21,031 nucleotides of DNA, from the NCBI GenBank assembly GCA_964196275.1, contig CAXMSN010000094.1:1-21031 (forward strand). Direction: 5' to 3'. Below, piece after piece: positions 1-6,880 of this stretch (positions within the stretch are counted from its first letter, which is position 1; every line of letters begins with the position of its first letter). The notes below the pieces were generated by a model, which was not told the origin of the DNA, did no database searches, and saw nothing but the letters and a program-made list of their open reading frames with translations. The DNA is from UBA5794 sp964196275 (GTDB taxonomy: Bacteria > Actinomycetota > Acidimicrobiia > Spongiisociales > UBA5794). A program made the translations under genes and the position numbers.

Positions 1-243
1 AGCCTTCTTCGCCGCCGACTTCTTGGCAGCAGCCGTCTTCTTTACAGGAGCCTTCTTCGCCGCCGACTTCTTGGCCGCGGGCTTCTTCTTCACAGGAGCC
101 TTCTTGGCCGCCGGCTTCTTGGCCGTGGGCTTCTTCTTGGCAGGCGCCTTCTTGGCAGCAGCCGTCTTCTTTACAGGAGCCTTCTTCGCCGCCGGTTTCT
201 TGGCTGCAGATTTCTTGGCTTCAGGTGTCTTCTTCGTTGCCAC
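1..243 (-). CDS. Lys/Ala/Pro-repeat basic protein, N-terminal part (cut by window edge)
   Basis: Only the first 81 codons are present; the gene runs off the left edge. The start is taken as the GTG at 243, preceded by AGAGG five bases upstream; there is no in-frame ATG nearby. The translation begins MATKKTPEAKK and is then almost entirely Lys, Ala and Pro in units such as AAKKAPVKK and PTAKKPAAKK. Tails like this bind nucleic acid in bacterial histone-H1-like proteins and in HU proteins with basic tails. Several actinobacterial regulators, for example sigma-A and DksA-like or CarD-like factors, also carry basic N-terminal extensions. Because the tract sits at the very N-terminus and nothing beyond it is visible, the family cannot be decided. 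The gene follows disA on the same strand after 59 bp. The reading frame is certain; the function is not. Confidence 0.7.
   Translation of the reverse strand, partial: MATKKTPEAKKSAAKKPAAKKAPVKKTAAAKKAPAKKKPTAKKPAAKKAPVKKKPAAKKSAAKKAPVKKTAAAKKSAAKKA
19..194. repeat. 47-bp exact direct repeat inside the basic-repeat gene
   Basis: Bases 19-65 and 148-194 are identical over 47 bp, with a 129-base offset (exactly 43 codons), so the reading frame is kept. The DNA between them is made of shorter, imperfect copies of the same Lys/Ala/Pro-coding unit. This pattern fits expansion and contraction by strand slippage or unequal crossing-over. Confidence 0.85.
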
Positions 244-272
244 AGATCCTCTAGTGATGGTCGGAATGGTGG

Positions 273-278
273 ATTGTA
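273..278 (-). promoter_or_regulatory. Candidate -10 box for the basic-repeat gene
   Basis: On the minus strand the hexamer TACAAT lies about 30 bases upstream of the GTG start, in the 59-bp gap after disA. It matches the TAnnnT form of actinobacterial -10 elements. No convincing -35 box is seen at 16-18 bp, so this is a weak call. Confidence 0.3.
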
Positions 279-302
279 TCGGGAACGGGGGTGTGGGGTC
301 CG

Positions 303-1367
303 TCAGTCGACGATGTCGCCAGTGACACCGACTTCTTCGAGCTTGTCGAGGTATGCCCGTATGGTCTGTGCACGAGTCGGGCCCACGCCGTCGACACTGT
401 CAAGATCGGCGACAGTTGCTGCTCTCAGCCGAGCGTACGATCCGAACTTCCGCAAGATAGCATCGGTCACAGCATCCGGCAGCCTCGGAACACCAGCGAG
501 CACGCGTGCGCCTCGCGGACTTGCCGATTTGTCTATCGGGACGAAACCGAGCGCCGCTGCCACAGCACCTGTGTCGTACAGATCGTCAGCATCCATCGCA
601 TCGAGCTTCGTATACACGGATGACCCCTTACGAGGCTTTCGAGTCTGGTAATCGATATTGACCAACTCTGCGACCTCGTCAACGCCGTCGACCATGTCAG
701 AAGCTTGGAGCGAGATGACTGTCGCCTGTTCGCCGAGTTCAGCTGCGATCGGATCGAGTTCAGCAGCGACCCTCCTAATGACGGCGGCACGCTGGATCAC
801 GCTCACAACCTCTCGATTCGATACGACGCCGTCGACCTCGTACCTCTCGAGCCGTGCAACGGCATCATCGAACTGTCGGCGAAGTCGCTCGATCGAGCCG
901 AGCCGCTGATTCGCCTCGTCATGGAGCGAAGTTGTGGACTGGAGTCTGAACCGAGCGTTCCCTGAGAACACAACGGCAACGAGATGGCTCTCCTCTGATA
1001 CGGCCAGCACGGGGCAGCCAGTCTGAAGCGTCAGTCGTTCAGCCGTACGGAACCGAGTTCCCGTCTCATCGGTCGCGATCGATGCATCGGGGATGAAATG
1101 GATGTTCGCTCGCAGGATCTCGTTGCTCGCATCGTCGACGACGATCCCGCCATCCATCTTGGCGAGCTCCGCCACACGTTGGGCGGTGAAGGTCGCACCT
1201 GTAAGTCTGAAGCCGCCCGTACATACGGCATCCACGTCGGGACCGGATCCAAAGAGGATCAGGGCGCCGGTCCCTTGCTGCATTACGAGCTCAGCAGCCG
1301 TTCGCAATGGAGTGCCGGGAGCAAACCTGCGCAGAAGCTCAATCGGTGCGGAAGTGGCTGGAATCAT
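303..1367 (-). CDS. disA: DisA-family diadenylate cyclase / DNA integrity scanning protein
   Basis: DisA makes cyclic di-AMP from two ATP and scans DNA through C-terminal helix-hairpin-helix domains. The ATG at 1367 gives 354 residues, close to the usual 355-360, and aligns with known DisA from the APGT segment at residues 16-19. A longer frame to 1448 exists but overlaps radA and adds non-conserved sequence. The DAC domain spans roughly residues 10-145 and the HhH region roughly 285-350 (VDGVGPTRAQTIRAYL). Unusually, the DGA motif reads DGG (72-74) and the RHR motif reads RFR (105-107); codons ggg and ttc were read directly. The first Asp, D72, is kept. The gene lies 49 bp after radA on the same strand, the classic radA-disA pairing. 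Family membership is firm; cyclase activity is uncertain because of the two changes. Confidence 0.92.
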   Translation of the reverse strand: MIPATSAPIELLRRFAPGTPLRTAAELVMQQGTGALILFGSGPDVDAVCTGGFRLTGATFTAQRVAELAKMDGGIVVDDASNEILRANIHFIPDASIATDETGTRFRTAERLTLQTGCPVLAVSEESHLVAVVFSGNARFRLQSTTSLHDEANQRLGSIERLRRQFDDAVARLERYEVDGVVSNREVVSVIQRAAVIRRVAAELDPIAAELGEQATVISLQASDMVDGVDEVAELVNIDYQTRKPRKGSSVYTKLDAMDADDLYDTGAVAAALGFVPIDKSASPRGARVLAGVPRLPDAVTDAILRKFGSYARLRAATVADLDSVDGVGPTRAQTIRAYLDKLEEVGVTGDIVD

Positions 1368-1416
1368 CTGGACGCAGAGTAGTCGCCTGTGCGGGCAGCG
1401 TGGGGCGGAGTCGCCG

Positions 1417-2739
1417 TCAGCGCAACCCCTCAACGGCAGCGAGCGCATCCACGAGACTCCGATATCCGTGGGCGGGCGCGATCACAGCCCCGGACGCGAC
1501 GCGCTCCACTTCTGCCGTGCGAACGGCGGGGCGAGAGGCCGGTCTTACGTCTCCCGTCAAGCCCATTTCTCCCCAGGCCGCCGTCTGCCCCAGCGGTACG
1601 CTGCGATGGGCCGATGCGATGGCCAGCGCAACAGGAAGGTCGGCTGCTGGCTCAGTCACCCGTATCCCTCCCATGACCGCGACGTACACCTCATGGCTAC
1701 GCATGGGATACCCGGCGTGACGCTCGAGAATGCCAAGTATCTGATGCACGCGCGCCGGGACCAGCCCTGTGATGCTCCTCCGCGGCTGGGGAGCCTCAGA
1801 TTTCACGACGAGCGCCTGGATCTCAACGACCATCGGGCGCTTACCTTCGATCGTCGGGAACAGCACGGATCCCGATGAGAATCGGTCGCGGTGGGCGATG
1901 AGAAGCCCGCTCGGATCAGGGACTTCGGTGAGACCCTCTGCCGTCATGTCGAAAACACCGACCTCGTTCACGGAGCCATAACGGTTCTTGATCGACCTCA
2001 GGAACCGGAAGCCGACATCGGACTCACCCTCCATGTACAACACCACATCGACCATGTGTTCCAGTGTTCGCGGCCCTGCGATCGAGCCGTCCTTGGTGAC
2101 GTGCCCAACGAGGATCATCGGCGTGCCACTCTTCTTCGAGAACGCTATGAGCTTCGCAGCGGAGTCACGGACCTGGGCCACTCCCCCGGCAGATCCCGCG
2201 ATATCCATGCTCGAAACTGTCTGGATCGAATCGACGATGACTGCGTGGGGGCGCCGCTCTGCCACCAGGGAGATGATGTCGTCGACATCGTGGATCGAAG
2301 CGATAACGACGTCGTCGGACGTGACACCCACTCTCCTTGCCCGCATCTGTACTTGATGCGTGGACTCCTCTGCGGTGGCTATGAGCACGGGACCCGAAGA
2401 TGCAGCGATGCTGTCAGCGGCTTGAAGGAGCAGCGTCGACTTGCCGATGCCAGGCTCACCTCCGACGAGGACCGTAACGCCGGGCACGAGACCACCTCCG
2501 AGAACTCGGTCGAGCTCGCCGATCCCCGTCGCACCGCGGTCTTTCACCGTCGCATCGACAGCGGTGGCACTCACGACAGAAACGTCGGAGTGGGGTCTCA
2601 CCTTCCGCGTGGCCGGCGATGTTTCGACCAGGGCTTCGCCAGCACGACACTGGGGGCAGAAGCCCATCCACTTCGACGACCGGTACCCACATTGCTGGCA
2701 CAAGTAGTTCGGTTTATCGGACCTGGCGCTACCTTTCAT
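1417..2739 (-). CDS. radA: DNA repair protein RadA
   Basis: RadA (Sms) is a RecA-like ATPase that drives branch migration at recombination intermediates. The 440-residue product has all the family blocks in order. A C4 zinc finger is formed by C14, C17, C28 and C31. Walker A is GEPGIGKS (94-101), and the Walker B-like VIVDS is at about 167-171. The RadA signature appears as KNRYG at 251-255, where KNRFG is more usual. The C-terminal Lon-protease-like domain carries AVMGGIRV and GEMGLTGDVR. The length is at the short end of normal. The ATG at 2739 lacks a clear ribosome-binding site; a -10-like TACGGT ends seven bases before it, so a leaderless mRNA is possible. In B. subtilis, RadA and DisA are functionally linked, and the adjacency here fits that. 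Confidence 0.96.
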   Translation of the reverse strand: MKGSARSDKPNYLCQQCGYRSSKWMGFCPQCRAGEALVETSPATRKVRPHSDVSVVSATAVDATVKDRGATGIGELDRVLGGGLVPGVTVLVGGEPGIGKSTLLLQAADSIAASSGPVLIATAEESTHQVQMRARRVGVTSDDVVIASIHDVDDIISLVAERRPHAVIVDSIQTVSSMDIAGSAGGVAQVRDSAAKLIAFSKKSGTPMILVGHVTKDGSIAGPRTLEHMVDVVLYMEGESDVGFRFLRSIKNRYGSVNEVGVFDMTAEGLTEVPDPSGLLIAHRDRFSSGSVLFPTIEGKRPMVVEIQALVVKSEAPQPRRSITGLVPARVHQILGILERHAGYPMRSHEVYVAVMGGIRVTEPAADLPVALAIASAHRSVPLGQTAAWGEMGLTGDVRPASRPAVRTAEVERVASGAVIAPAHGYRSLVDALAAVEGLR

Positions 2740-2741
2740 GT

Positions 2742-2761
2742 GTCACACCGTAGGGTGTGAC
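2742..2761. promoter_or_regulatory. 8-bp inverted repeat abutting the radA start
   Basis: GTCACACC (2742-2749) and GGTGTGAC (2754-2761) are perfect inverted copies separated by GTAG. The inner edge lies two bases from the radA start codon. On the minus strand the same bases contain TACGGT, a possible -10 for a leaderless radA transcript, so a protein bound here would cover the promoter. No run of T follows, which argues against a terminator. Confidence 0.5.
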
Positions 2762-2770
2762 TGAGACAGA

Positions 2771-2926
2771 TCATGATCGATACACGAGCCAGGCGATCGT
2801 CGCTGCAACCACAACGACGAGAGCGAGGCCGCCGATGACAGACAAGGGAGTCCACGTCTCGGCAACGCGTATCGCGGAAAAGATCACCATTCGTGGCAGA
2901 ATACCCGCGAACCAGCAAACACACAT
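2771..2926 (-). CDS. Possible small membrane protein (51 aa)
   Basis: A 51-codon frame begins with ATG directly after an in-frame stop and ends 31 bp before radA. From about residue 27 it reads as one strongly hydrophobic helix (PLSVIGGLALVVVVAATIAW) ending LVYRS, a plausible single-pass tail. A shorter start at residue 13 (ATG at 2890) would give 39 residues. Neither start has a good ribosome-binding site, and the family is not recognised. The codons are GC-rich at the third position over the hydrophobic part. It could be real and upstream of radA, or simply intergenic sequence between divergent genes. Confidence 0.3.
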   Translation of the reverse strand: MCVCWFAGILPRMVIFSAIRVAETWTPLSVIGGLALVVVVAATIAWLVYRS

Positions 2927-2954
2927 TCACAGGGCGAACCGCTTAGGAACGTAG

Positions 2955-3866
2955 ATGCAAGGCGATGACCGTAACGACCAGTTCGATGATCTCTTCGAAC
3001 CGTTCGACCTTGTCGATTCCCCCGAGGAATTGACAGGCGACACCGACCCGATGGGTGTCCCGACGACAGCTGAAGATCGCACGGCCGAGTCGACAGGTGA
3101 GATCCCGGTAAGTCAGCAGCATGTCACCACCGCCGGCCAGGACGTAGCAACCGTCAGCTGCCCCTCGTGTGGAGCCGTGAACCCATCCTTCAACCAACAC
3201 TGCGAGCGTTGCGGCTCAAGACTGAGCACGGATCCCATGCCCATTGCCCCCGCACCGCCTGCGCGGTCAAGTGCGGGCGGCCGTGCGCTCGGCGTGCTCG
3301 CTGCTGTTGTGCTCGTCGTCGCCCTCGTGGCGTTGATGATGAATATCTTCGGTGGGGATGATGGGACGGTGGAGGTAGGGCCCGAGACGTCCACATCCAC
3401 ATCGACCACGATCGCCCTCACCGCCCCCCAGGAGCTCATCCCGACGTCGGTCAAGGCCAGCTCCGAGCTCAACGACGCCTTTGGTCCTGAGAACCTCATC
3501 GACGGTGACCCCGAAACGCGATGGAACGACAACAGCCTGCGCGGCGTCGGTGCGTGGCTCGAATTCACGTTCTCCCCTGCTGCGCAGATCACAGAGATCG
3601 TGTTCCAGAACGTCGAGGACGACGAGTCGTTCAAGCGAAACTACAAGATCCAGGGCTACCAGATCGAGGTCAACGACCTCAACGTCCCGATCAGCGGCAG
3701 GCTGCTGAACTCGAATGAGCCGCAACGCGTCAAGATCGCAAGCCTCGAGACCTTCAACCTCAAGATCTTCGTGACCACCACCCACCTCGCTGAGCCCGTC
3801 GGAGAAAACCCGCCCTTCAGCGAACTAGCCCTCCAAGGCATCGAGTTCTTCGGAATCGAAAAGTGA
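2955..3866 (+). CDS. Zinc-ribbon, single-pass membrane protein with NADase-type glycan-binding (discoidin-like) domain
   Basis: The 303-residue product has four visible parts. The N-terminus is acidic (1-65). A zinc ribbon with CPSC and CERC knuckles (C69, C72, C83, C86) follows. One transmembrane helix spans about 110-132. After a Ser/Thr-rich spacer (145-157), a C-terminal beta-rich domain runs from about 160 to 303. That domain shows the pattern NLIDGDPETRWNDN, then GVGAWLEFTF and ELALQGIEFFG, typical of the NADase-type glycan-binding or F5/8-type-C-like family. The likely topology is zinc ribbon inside and sugar-binding-like domain outside. The start ATG has AGGAA six bases upstream. The gene stands alone on the plus strand, divergent from radA. 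The ligand is unknown; a wall-polysaccharide or sensing role is inference. Confidence 0.8.
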   Translation: MQGDDRNDQFDDLFEPFDLVDSPEELTGDTDPMGVPTTAEDRTAESTGEIPVSQQHVTTAGQDVATVSCPSCGAVNPSFNQHCERCGSRLSTDPMPIAPAPPARSSAGGRALGVLAAVVLVVALVALMMNIFGGDDGTVEVGPETSTSTSTTIALTAPQELIPTSVKASSELNDAFGPENLIDGDPETRWNDNSLRGVGAWLEFTFSPAAQITEIVFQNVEDDESFKRNYKIQGYQIEVNDLNVPISGRLLNSNEPQRVKIASLETFNLKIFVTTTHLAEPVGENPPFSELALQGIEFFGIEK

Positions 3867-3871
3867 GTAGA

Positions 3872-3903
3872 AGACCTCAGACCACAGACCTCAGACCACA
3901 GAC
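3872..3903. repeat. 14-bp tandem repeat, two copies plus a partial third
   Basis: AGACCTCAGACCAC occurs at 3872-3885 and again at 3886-3899, followed by a partial AGAC. It begins five bases after the stop codon of the upstream zinc-ribbon gene. The core GACCACAGACC (3880-3890) returns as its reverse complement at 4353-4363, on the far side of the four-helix-bundle gene. Confidence 0.85.
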
Positions 3904-3913
3904 TCCAGAGAGC

Positions 3914-3927
3914 GCTGGACGTCCAGC
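3914..3927. promoter_or_regulatory. 14-bp perfect palindrome upstream of the four-helix gene
   Basis: GCTGGACGTCCAGC is a perfect two-fold palindrome with no spacer, 49 bp before the start of the four-helix-bundle gene. Having no loop, it is better suited to a dimeric DNA-binding protein than to an RNA hairpin. A second short inverted repeat, ATACAT-ctg-ATGTAT (3964-3978), overlaps the start codon. Confidence 0.4.
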
Positions 3928-3976
3928 CTTCACTGAGGGGGTTCCGCTCACCTTGGTCTCGTGATACATCTGATGT

Positions 3977-4342
3977 ATGCACAACTTTCGACGGCTAGCC
4001 GTTTGGGATCGCGCTCTCTCCCTCACTGAGAATGTCTACGCGGCCACCCGCGGTTTCCCCGAGGAAGAACGATTCGGTCTCGTCTCCCAGATGCGCCGTG
4101 CCTCAGTTTCGATCGTATCCAATATTGCCGAAGGATCCTCCAGAGCAACCGACAAGGAAGTACGTCGGTACCTCGCTCTCTCAAGGGGATCAGCAGCGGA
4201 GCTCGAAACTCAGGTCATCGTTGCCGAGCGTGTGGGATTCTTGGAAGGCGCTTTGGCAACCCGACTCACCGCAGAGATCGACGAGGTGCGAGCGATGCTC
4301 ATAGGTCTCGCAACGAAGCTTGCACCCTCACACGAGGCCTGA
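3977..4342 (+). CDS. Four-helix-bundle protein (S23 / 23S rRNA IVP family)
   Basis: The 121-residue product is a full-length member of the family seen as TIGR02436 / PF05635. The hallmarks are present in order: an N-terminal FRRLAVWDRAL, then the fP-E-FGLVSQMRRASVSI stretch, the near-invariant SNIAEGSSR, and LSRGSAAELETQ before the last helix. Family members form pentameric helical bundles; some are encoded by intervening sequences in 23S rRNA, and a relative (Avd) assists diversity-generating retroelements. Most free-standing copies have no assigned function. The ATG at 3977 lies in a short inverted repeat without a clear ribosome-binding site; another ATG sits four bases upstream out of frame. 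The gene converges on the permease gene, 19 bp away. It is unrelated to the neighbouring transporter and looks like an insertion. Confidence 0.9.
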   Translation: MHNFRRLAVWDRALSLTENVYAATRGFPEEERFGLVSQMRRASVSIVSNIAEGSSRATDKEVRRYLALSRGSAAELETQVIVAERVGFLEGALATRLTAEIDEVRAMLIGLATKLAPSHEA

Positions 4343-4352
4343 CGAAGTTTCC

Positions 4353-4363
4353 GGTCTGTGGTC
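4353..4363. repeat. Right-hand 11-bp inverted repeat of the four-helix unit
   Basis: GGTCTGTGGTC is the exact reverse complement of 3880-3890. Its last two bases form part of the permease stop codon (4362-4364). Confidence 0.7.
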
Positions 4364-5639
4364 AGTCCTTGATATACGGTTGGCCGTCGGCGGCTGGGGG
4401 ACGGGCTCTGCCTACGACTCCAGCGACGACGATGATCGTGACGATGTAGGGGGTCATCGAGAGGAACTCTGATGGGATCGGGGTTCCCAGGATGCCGAGC
4501 TTCTGCTGCAGCGCTCTCGCAAAGCCGAATACGAGCCCTGCGCCGAGAACACCGAGTGGGCGCCAGCGTCCGAAGATCAAAGCAGCGAGGCCGATGAAAC
4601 CGATGCCGGCTGTGAGGTTCTCCTCGAATCGTGACACCTGCGCCAGAGTCAAGAAGGCGCCACCGAAACCGGCGATGAATCCACCGAGGATGACATTGCG
4701 ATAACGGGTCCGATACACGTTGATGCCGACCGTGTCTGCCGCCTCTGGATGCTCGCCAACAGACCTCGATCGCAGTCCCCAGCGTGTGTAGAACAGGCCG
4801 AAATGGATGACCAGCACCAGAATGAACGTCGCGTACACGAACATGTTGTGGTCGAAGAACATCGGGCCTATCACGGGGATATCCCCAAGGAATGGGATCT
4901 TCATGGCCCCGAACCGGCCGGGGGCGTTCAGGTCCTGTGCCTCGGACAGAACCCGGCGTGCCAGGAACGACGTAATGCCAAGCGCAAAGATGTTGATGAC
5001 GACACCCGCGATGATCTGGTCCATCCGGTACTTGATGGCGAGAACCGCAAGCACGGCACCGAGCAGGGCACCGGTGAGCATCGCTGCTACGAGACCGACC
5101 CAGATGCCGGCGGCGGACCCAACGATGACCCCCACGAACGCAGATGTGAGGAGTTGGCCTTCGATAGCGATGTTGATGACCGCGACTCGCTCACACATGA
5201 GTCCGGTCAACGCGCCGAGCGTGACTGGGACCGAGAGGATCACCGTCGACCTGAGCATGCCGACGAGGCTGAACTGCCCGTCGGCTGCTGCCCACGTGAG
5301 GAATGCAAACACGAAGAGGCCCAGTCCGATGGCAAGTCCAAGGTTCGTCCACTTGACATGTGAGCGTCGCAGCGTCAGCCCGCCTAGGAAGGCGAGGATC
5401 AGTGCAACGACGAATCCGACCGTCTGCGAGTCAACGACCCACGAGAGGTCCTCAAATCGGGCGCCGGGCAGAGAGAGGTTGAACGTAGATTCGAGCCCGC
5501 TGTCAACGCCGAGACCGAAGATCCAGAACGTCAGTGCGCCGAGCAGGATCAGTACGATGCCAACGATTGTCGCACGCTTCTCTTCGGTCGTTGCCCGAAC
5601 CTTCACGGACTCTTTTTCGGTGTTGGCGGTCGCTGTCAT
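4362..5639 (-). CDS. Nucleoside ABC transporter permease, NupQ type
   Basis: This is the second membrane subunit of the BMP-type importer. The ATG at 5639 overlaps the upstream permease stop as ATGA, giving 425 residues; a GTG three codons earlier is less likely. The product is strongly hydrophobic with about ten or more predicted transmembrane helices. It carries the family segment ERVAVINIAIEGQ, the cytoplasmic-loop stretch MDQIIAGVVIN, and the late FIGLAALIFGRWRPLG. The N-terminus has about 100 extra residues with two or three added hydrophobic helices ahead of the conserved core, longer than the roughly 300-320 residues of many NupQ/YufQ proteins. It is the last gene of the operon, and its stop codon lies inside the repeat bounding the four-helix unit. 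Nucleoside specificity is inferred from family and operon. Confidence 0.9.
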   Translation of the reverse strand: MTATANTEKESVKVRATTEEKRATIVGIVLILLGALTFWIFGLGVDSGLESTFNLSLPGARFEDLSWVVDSQTVGFVVALILAFLGGLTLRRSHVKWTNLGLAIGLGLFVFAFLTWAAADGQFSLVGMLRSTVILSVPVTLGALTGLMCERVAVINIAIEGQLLTSAFVGVIVGSAAGIWVGLVAAMLTGALLGAVLAVLAIKYRMDQIIAGVVINIFALGITSFLARRVLSEAQDLNAPGRFGAMKIPFLGDIPVIGPMFFDHNMFVYATFILVLVIHFGLFYTRWGLRSRSVGEHPEAADTVGINVYRTRYRNVILGGFIAGFGGAFLTLAQVSRFEENLTAGIGFIGLAALIFGRWRPLGVLGAGLVFGFARALQQKLGILGTPIPSEFLSMTPYIVTIIVVAGVVGRARPPAADGQPYIKD

Positions 5640-6880
5640 CCGCCCCACCCGGTGGACTTGACCAAGGTGATCTCTTGCTCAGGCGTCTTGAGCCGATAGA
5701 TCGACCGCACCAACTCTGGAGCGGCGATCATCACGATGATCAACGCTTGAAGCACGAGAACAAGATCGATGGGGATCTGAGCAGCACCTTGCATCTCACG
5801 CCCGCCCGCCCGCAATCCCCCGAACAGCAATCCAGCAACCAGCACGCCGACAGGATGTGATCGACCAAGGAGGGCAAGCGCGATCGCGTCGAAGCCGACG
5901 GTGCCTGCGAAGTTCGAGATCCCGCGATACGGCTCGAGTCCGAGTATCTGGTTCGCCCCACCGATGCCGGCAAGTGCGCCGGACACGGCCATCACGGAGA
6001 CGTACACCCACGCCACGCTCATACCTGCGTACCGACCGCCGAAGGGGTTGAACCCGACGGCACGGAACTCGAAACCGATCGTGGTCCGGTACATGAGCCA
6101 CCAGACGAACGCCACTGCCAGCAGTGCAAGTATGAAGCCGATGCTCAGACGGAAGTCGGGAAGCAGCCTGAAGAACCGGGCGGAGGGGTTGACGACCTCT
6201 GAAATGGGATCGTTTCGACCCGGTGCCTGGAACACAGAGGTGCGGAGTAGATAGTCAACGAGGAACAGCGCGACGAAGTTCAACATGATGGTCGTGATGA
6301 CCTCGTGGGCACCTGTCTTCGCTTTCAGGAGCCCGGCGAAGCCTCCCCAGATCGCACCTCCGGCCAGCGCCGCCACGATGACGAGCGGGATGTGGATGAG
6401 CGCGGGAAGGGAGAACGTGAAGCCCACCCACAGCGCCGTCATGCCACCGATGTGCATCTGACCATTGACACCGATGTTGAAGAGCCCGGCCTGGAACCCG
6501 ACGGCAACCGCCAACCCTGCGAAGATCAGCGGGGTCGCAGCGTAGAGCGTCTCACTGATCGCGTCGGGGGAACCCAGCGAACCAATGAACAGCGCTGAGT
6601 ATGCATCGCCGATCCCCGTCATCGTCAGCTGGAACGCCTTTACCGGATCGTCTCCCCACACGGAGAGCGTGTCGATATCCGTGATTGCGATGATCACCGC
6701 GCCGATGATCAGAGCCGTGAGCAGTGCGAGCGCGGGGACGAGCGCTGCCTGCGCAGCCGAGGTTCCCAACCCTGTGACCCGCTTGTACATGTCCGACGGC
6801 TGTTTCTGTTGTGGATCCGGTTGCTCGTCTGCGCCTTCGGATTCTGGTTGGCCGTTCTCAACCGGAGGGGTTTCGCTCAC
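5636..6880 (-). CDS. Nucleoside ABC transporter permease, NupP type
   Basis: This is the first membrane subunit of the importer, 414 residues. The GTG start at 6880 overlaps the ATPase stop (GTGA), with GGAGG just upstream. The charged N-terminus (about 1-35) precedes a first helix (ALVPALALLTALIIGAVII). Further helices carry the family landmarks FNIGVNGQMHIGG, GAHEVITTIMLN and GFDAIALALLGRSHPVG. The EG usual in the first landmark is NG here. The large periplasmic-type loop after the first helix matches the YufP/NupP group rather than sugar-only permeases of the same superfamily. It would pair with the downstream permease to form the channel. Confidence 0.9.
   Translation of the reverse strand: MSETPPVENGQPESEGADEQPDPQQKQPSDMYKRVTGLGTSAAQAALVPALALLTALIIGAVIIAITDIDTLSVWGDDPVKAFQLTMTGIGDAYSALFIGSLGSPDAISETLYAATPLIFAGLAVAVGFQAGLFNIGVNGQMHIGGMTALWVGFTFSLPALIHIPLVIVAALAGGAIWGGFAGLLKAKTGAHEVITTIMLNFVALFLVDYLLRTSVFQAPGRNDPISEVVNPSARFFRLLPDFRLSIGFILALLAVAFVWWLMYRTTIGFEFRAVGFNPFGGRYAGMSVAWVYVSVMAVSGALAGIGGANQILGLEPYRGISNFAGTVGFDAIALALLGRSHPVGVLVAGLLFGGLRAGGREMQGAAQIPIDLVLVLQALIIVMIAAPELVRSIYRLKTPEQEITLVKSTGWGG

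Larger units (their letters stand above)
3872..4363. mobile_element. Putative insertion unit: four-helix-bundle gene between inverted repeats
   Basis: The unit is bounded on the left by the tandem GACC-rich repeat and on the right by an exact 11-bp inverted copy of GACCACAGACC. It holds one gene of the S23/IVP four-helix family, whose relatives are known as inserted intervening sequences in 23S rRNA genes. The right repeat overlaps the stop codon of the neighbouring permease gene. No transposase is inside and no clear target-site duplication was found, so mobility, if any, would depend on other functions. This is an inference from layout. Confidence 0.4.

Noticed and set aside
1368..1448. A longer N-terminus for DisA
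   Set aside because: The extra 27 residues overlap the end of radA, are Arg/Cys-rich and do not align with DisA. The ATG at 1367 gives the expected length.
2757..2954. A 65-codon plus-strand frame upstream of the zinc-ribbon gene
   Set aside because: It has a Thr/Arg-rich, unremarkable composition and runs right up to the next start. The opposite-strand frame with a membrane helix is the better candidate.
3872..3903. CRISPR-like array
   Set aside because: The units are only 14 bp and directly abutting, with no spacers and no cas genes nearby.
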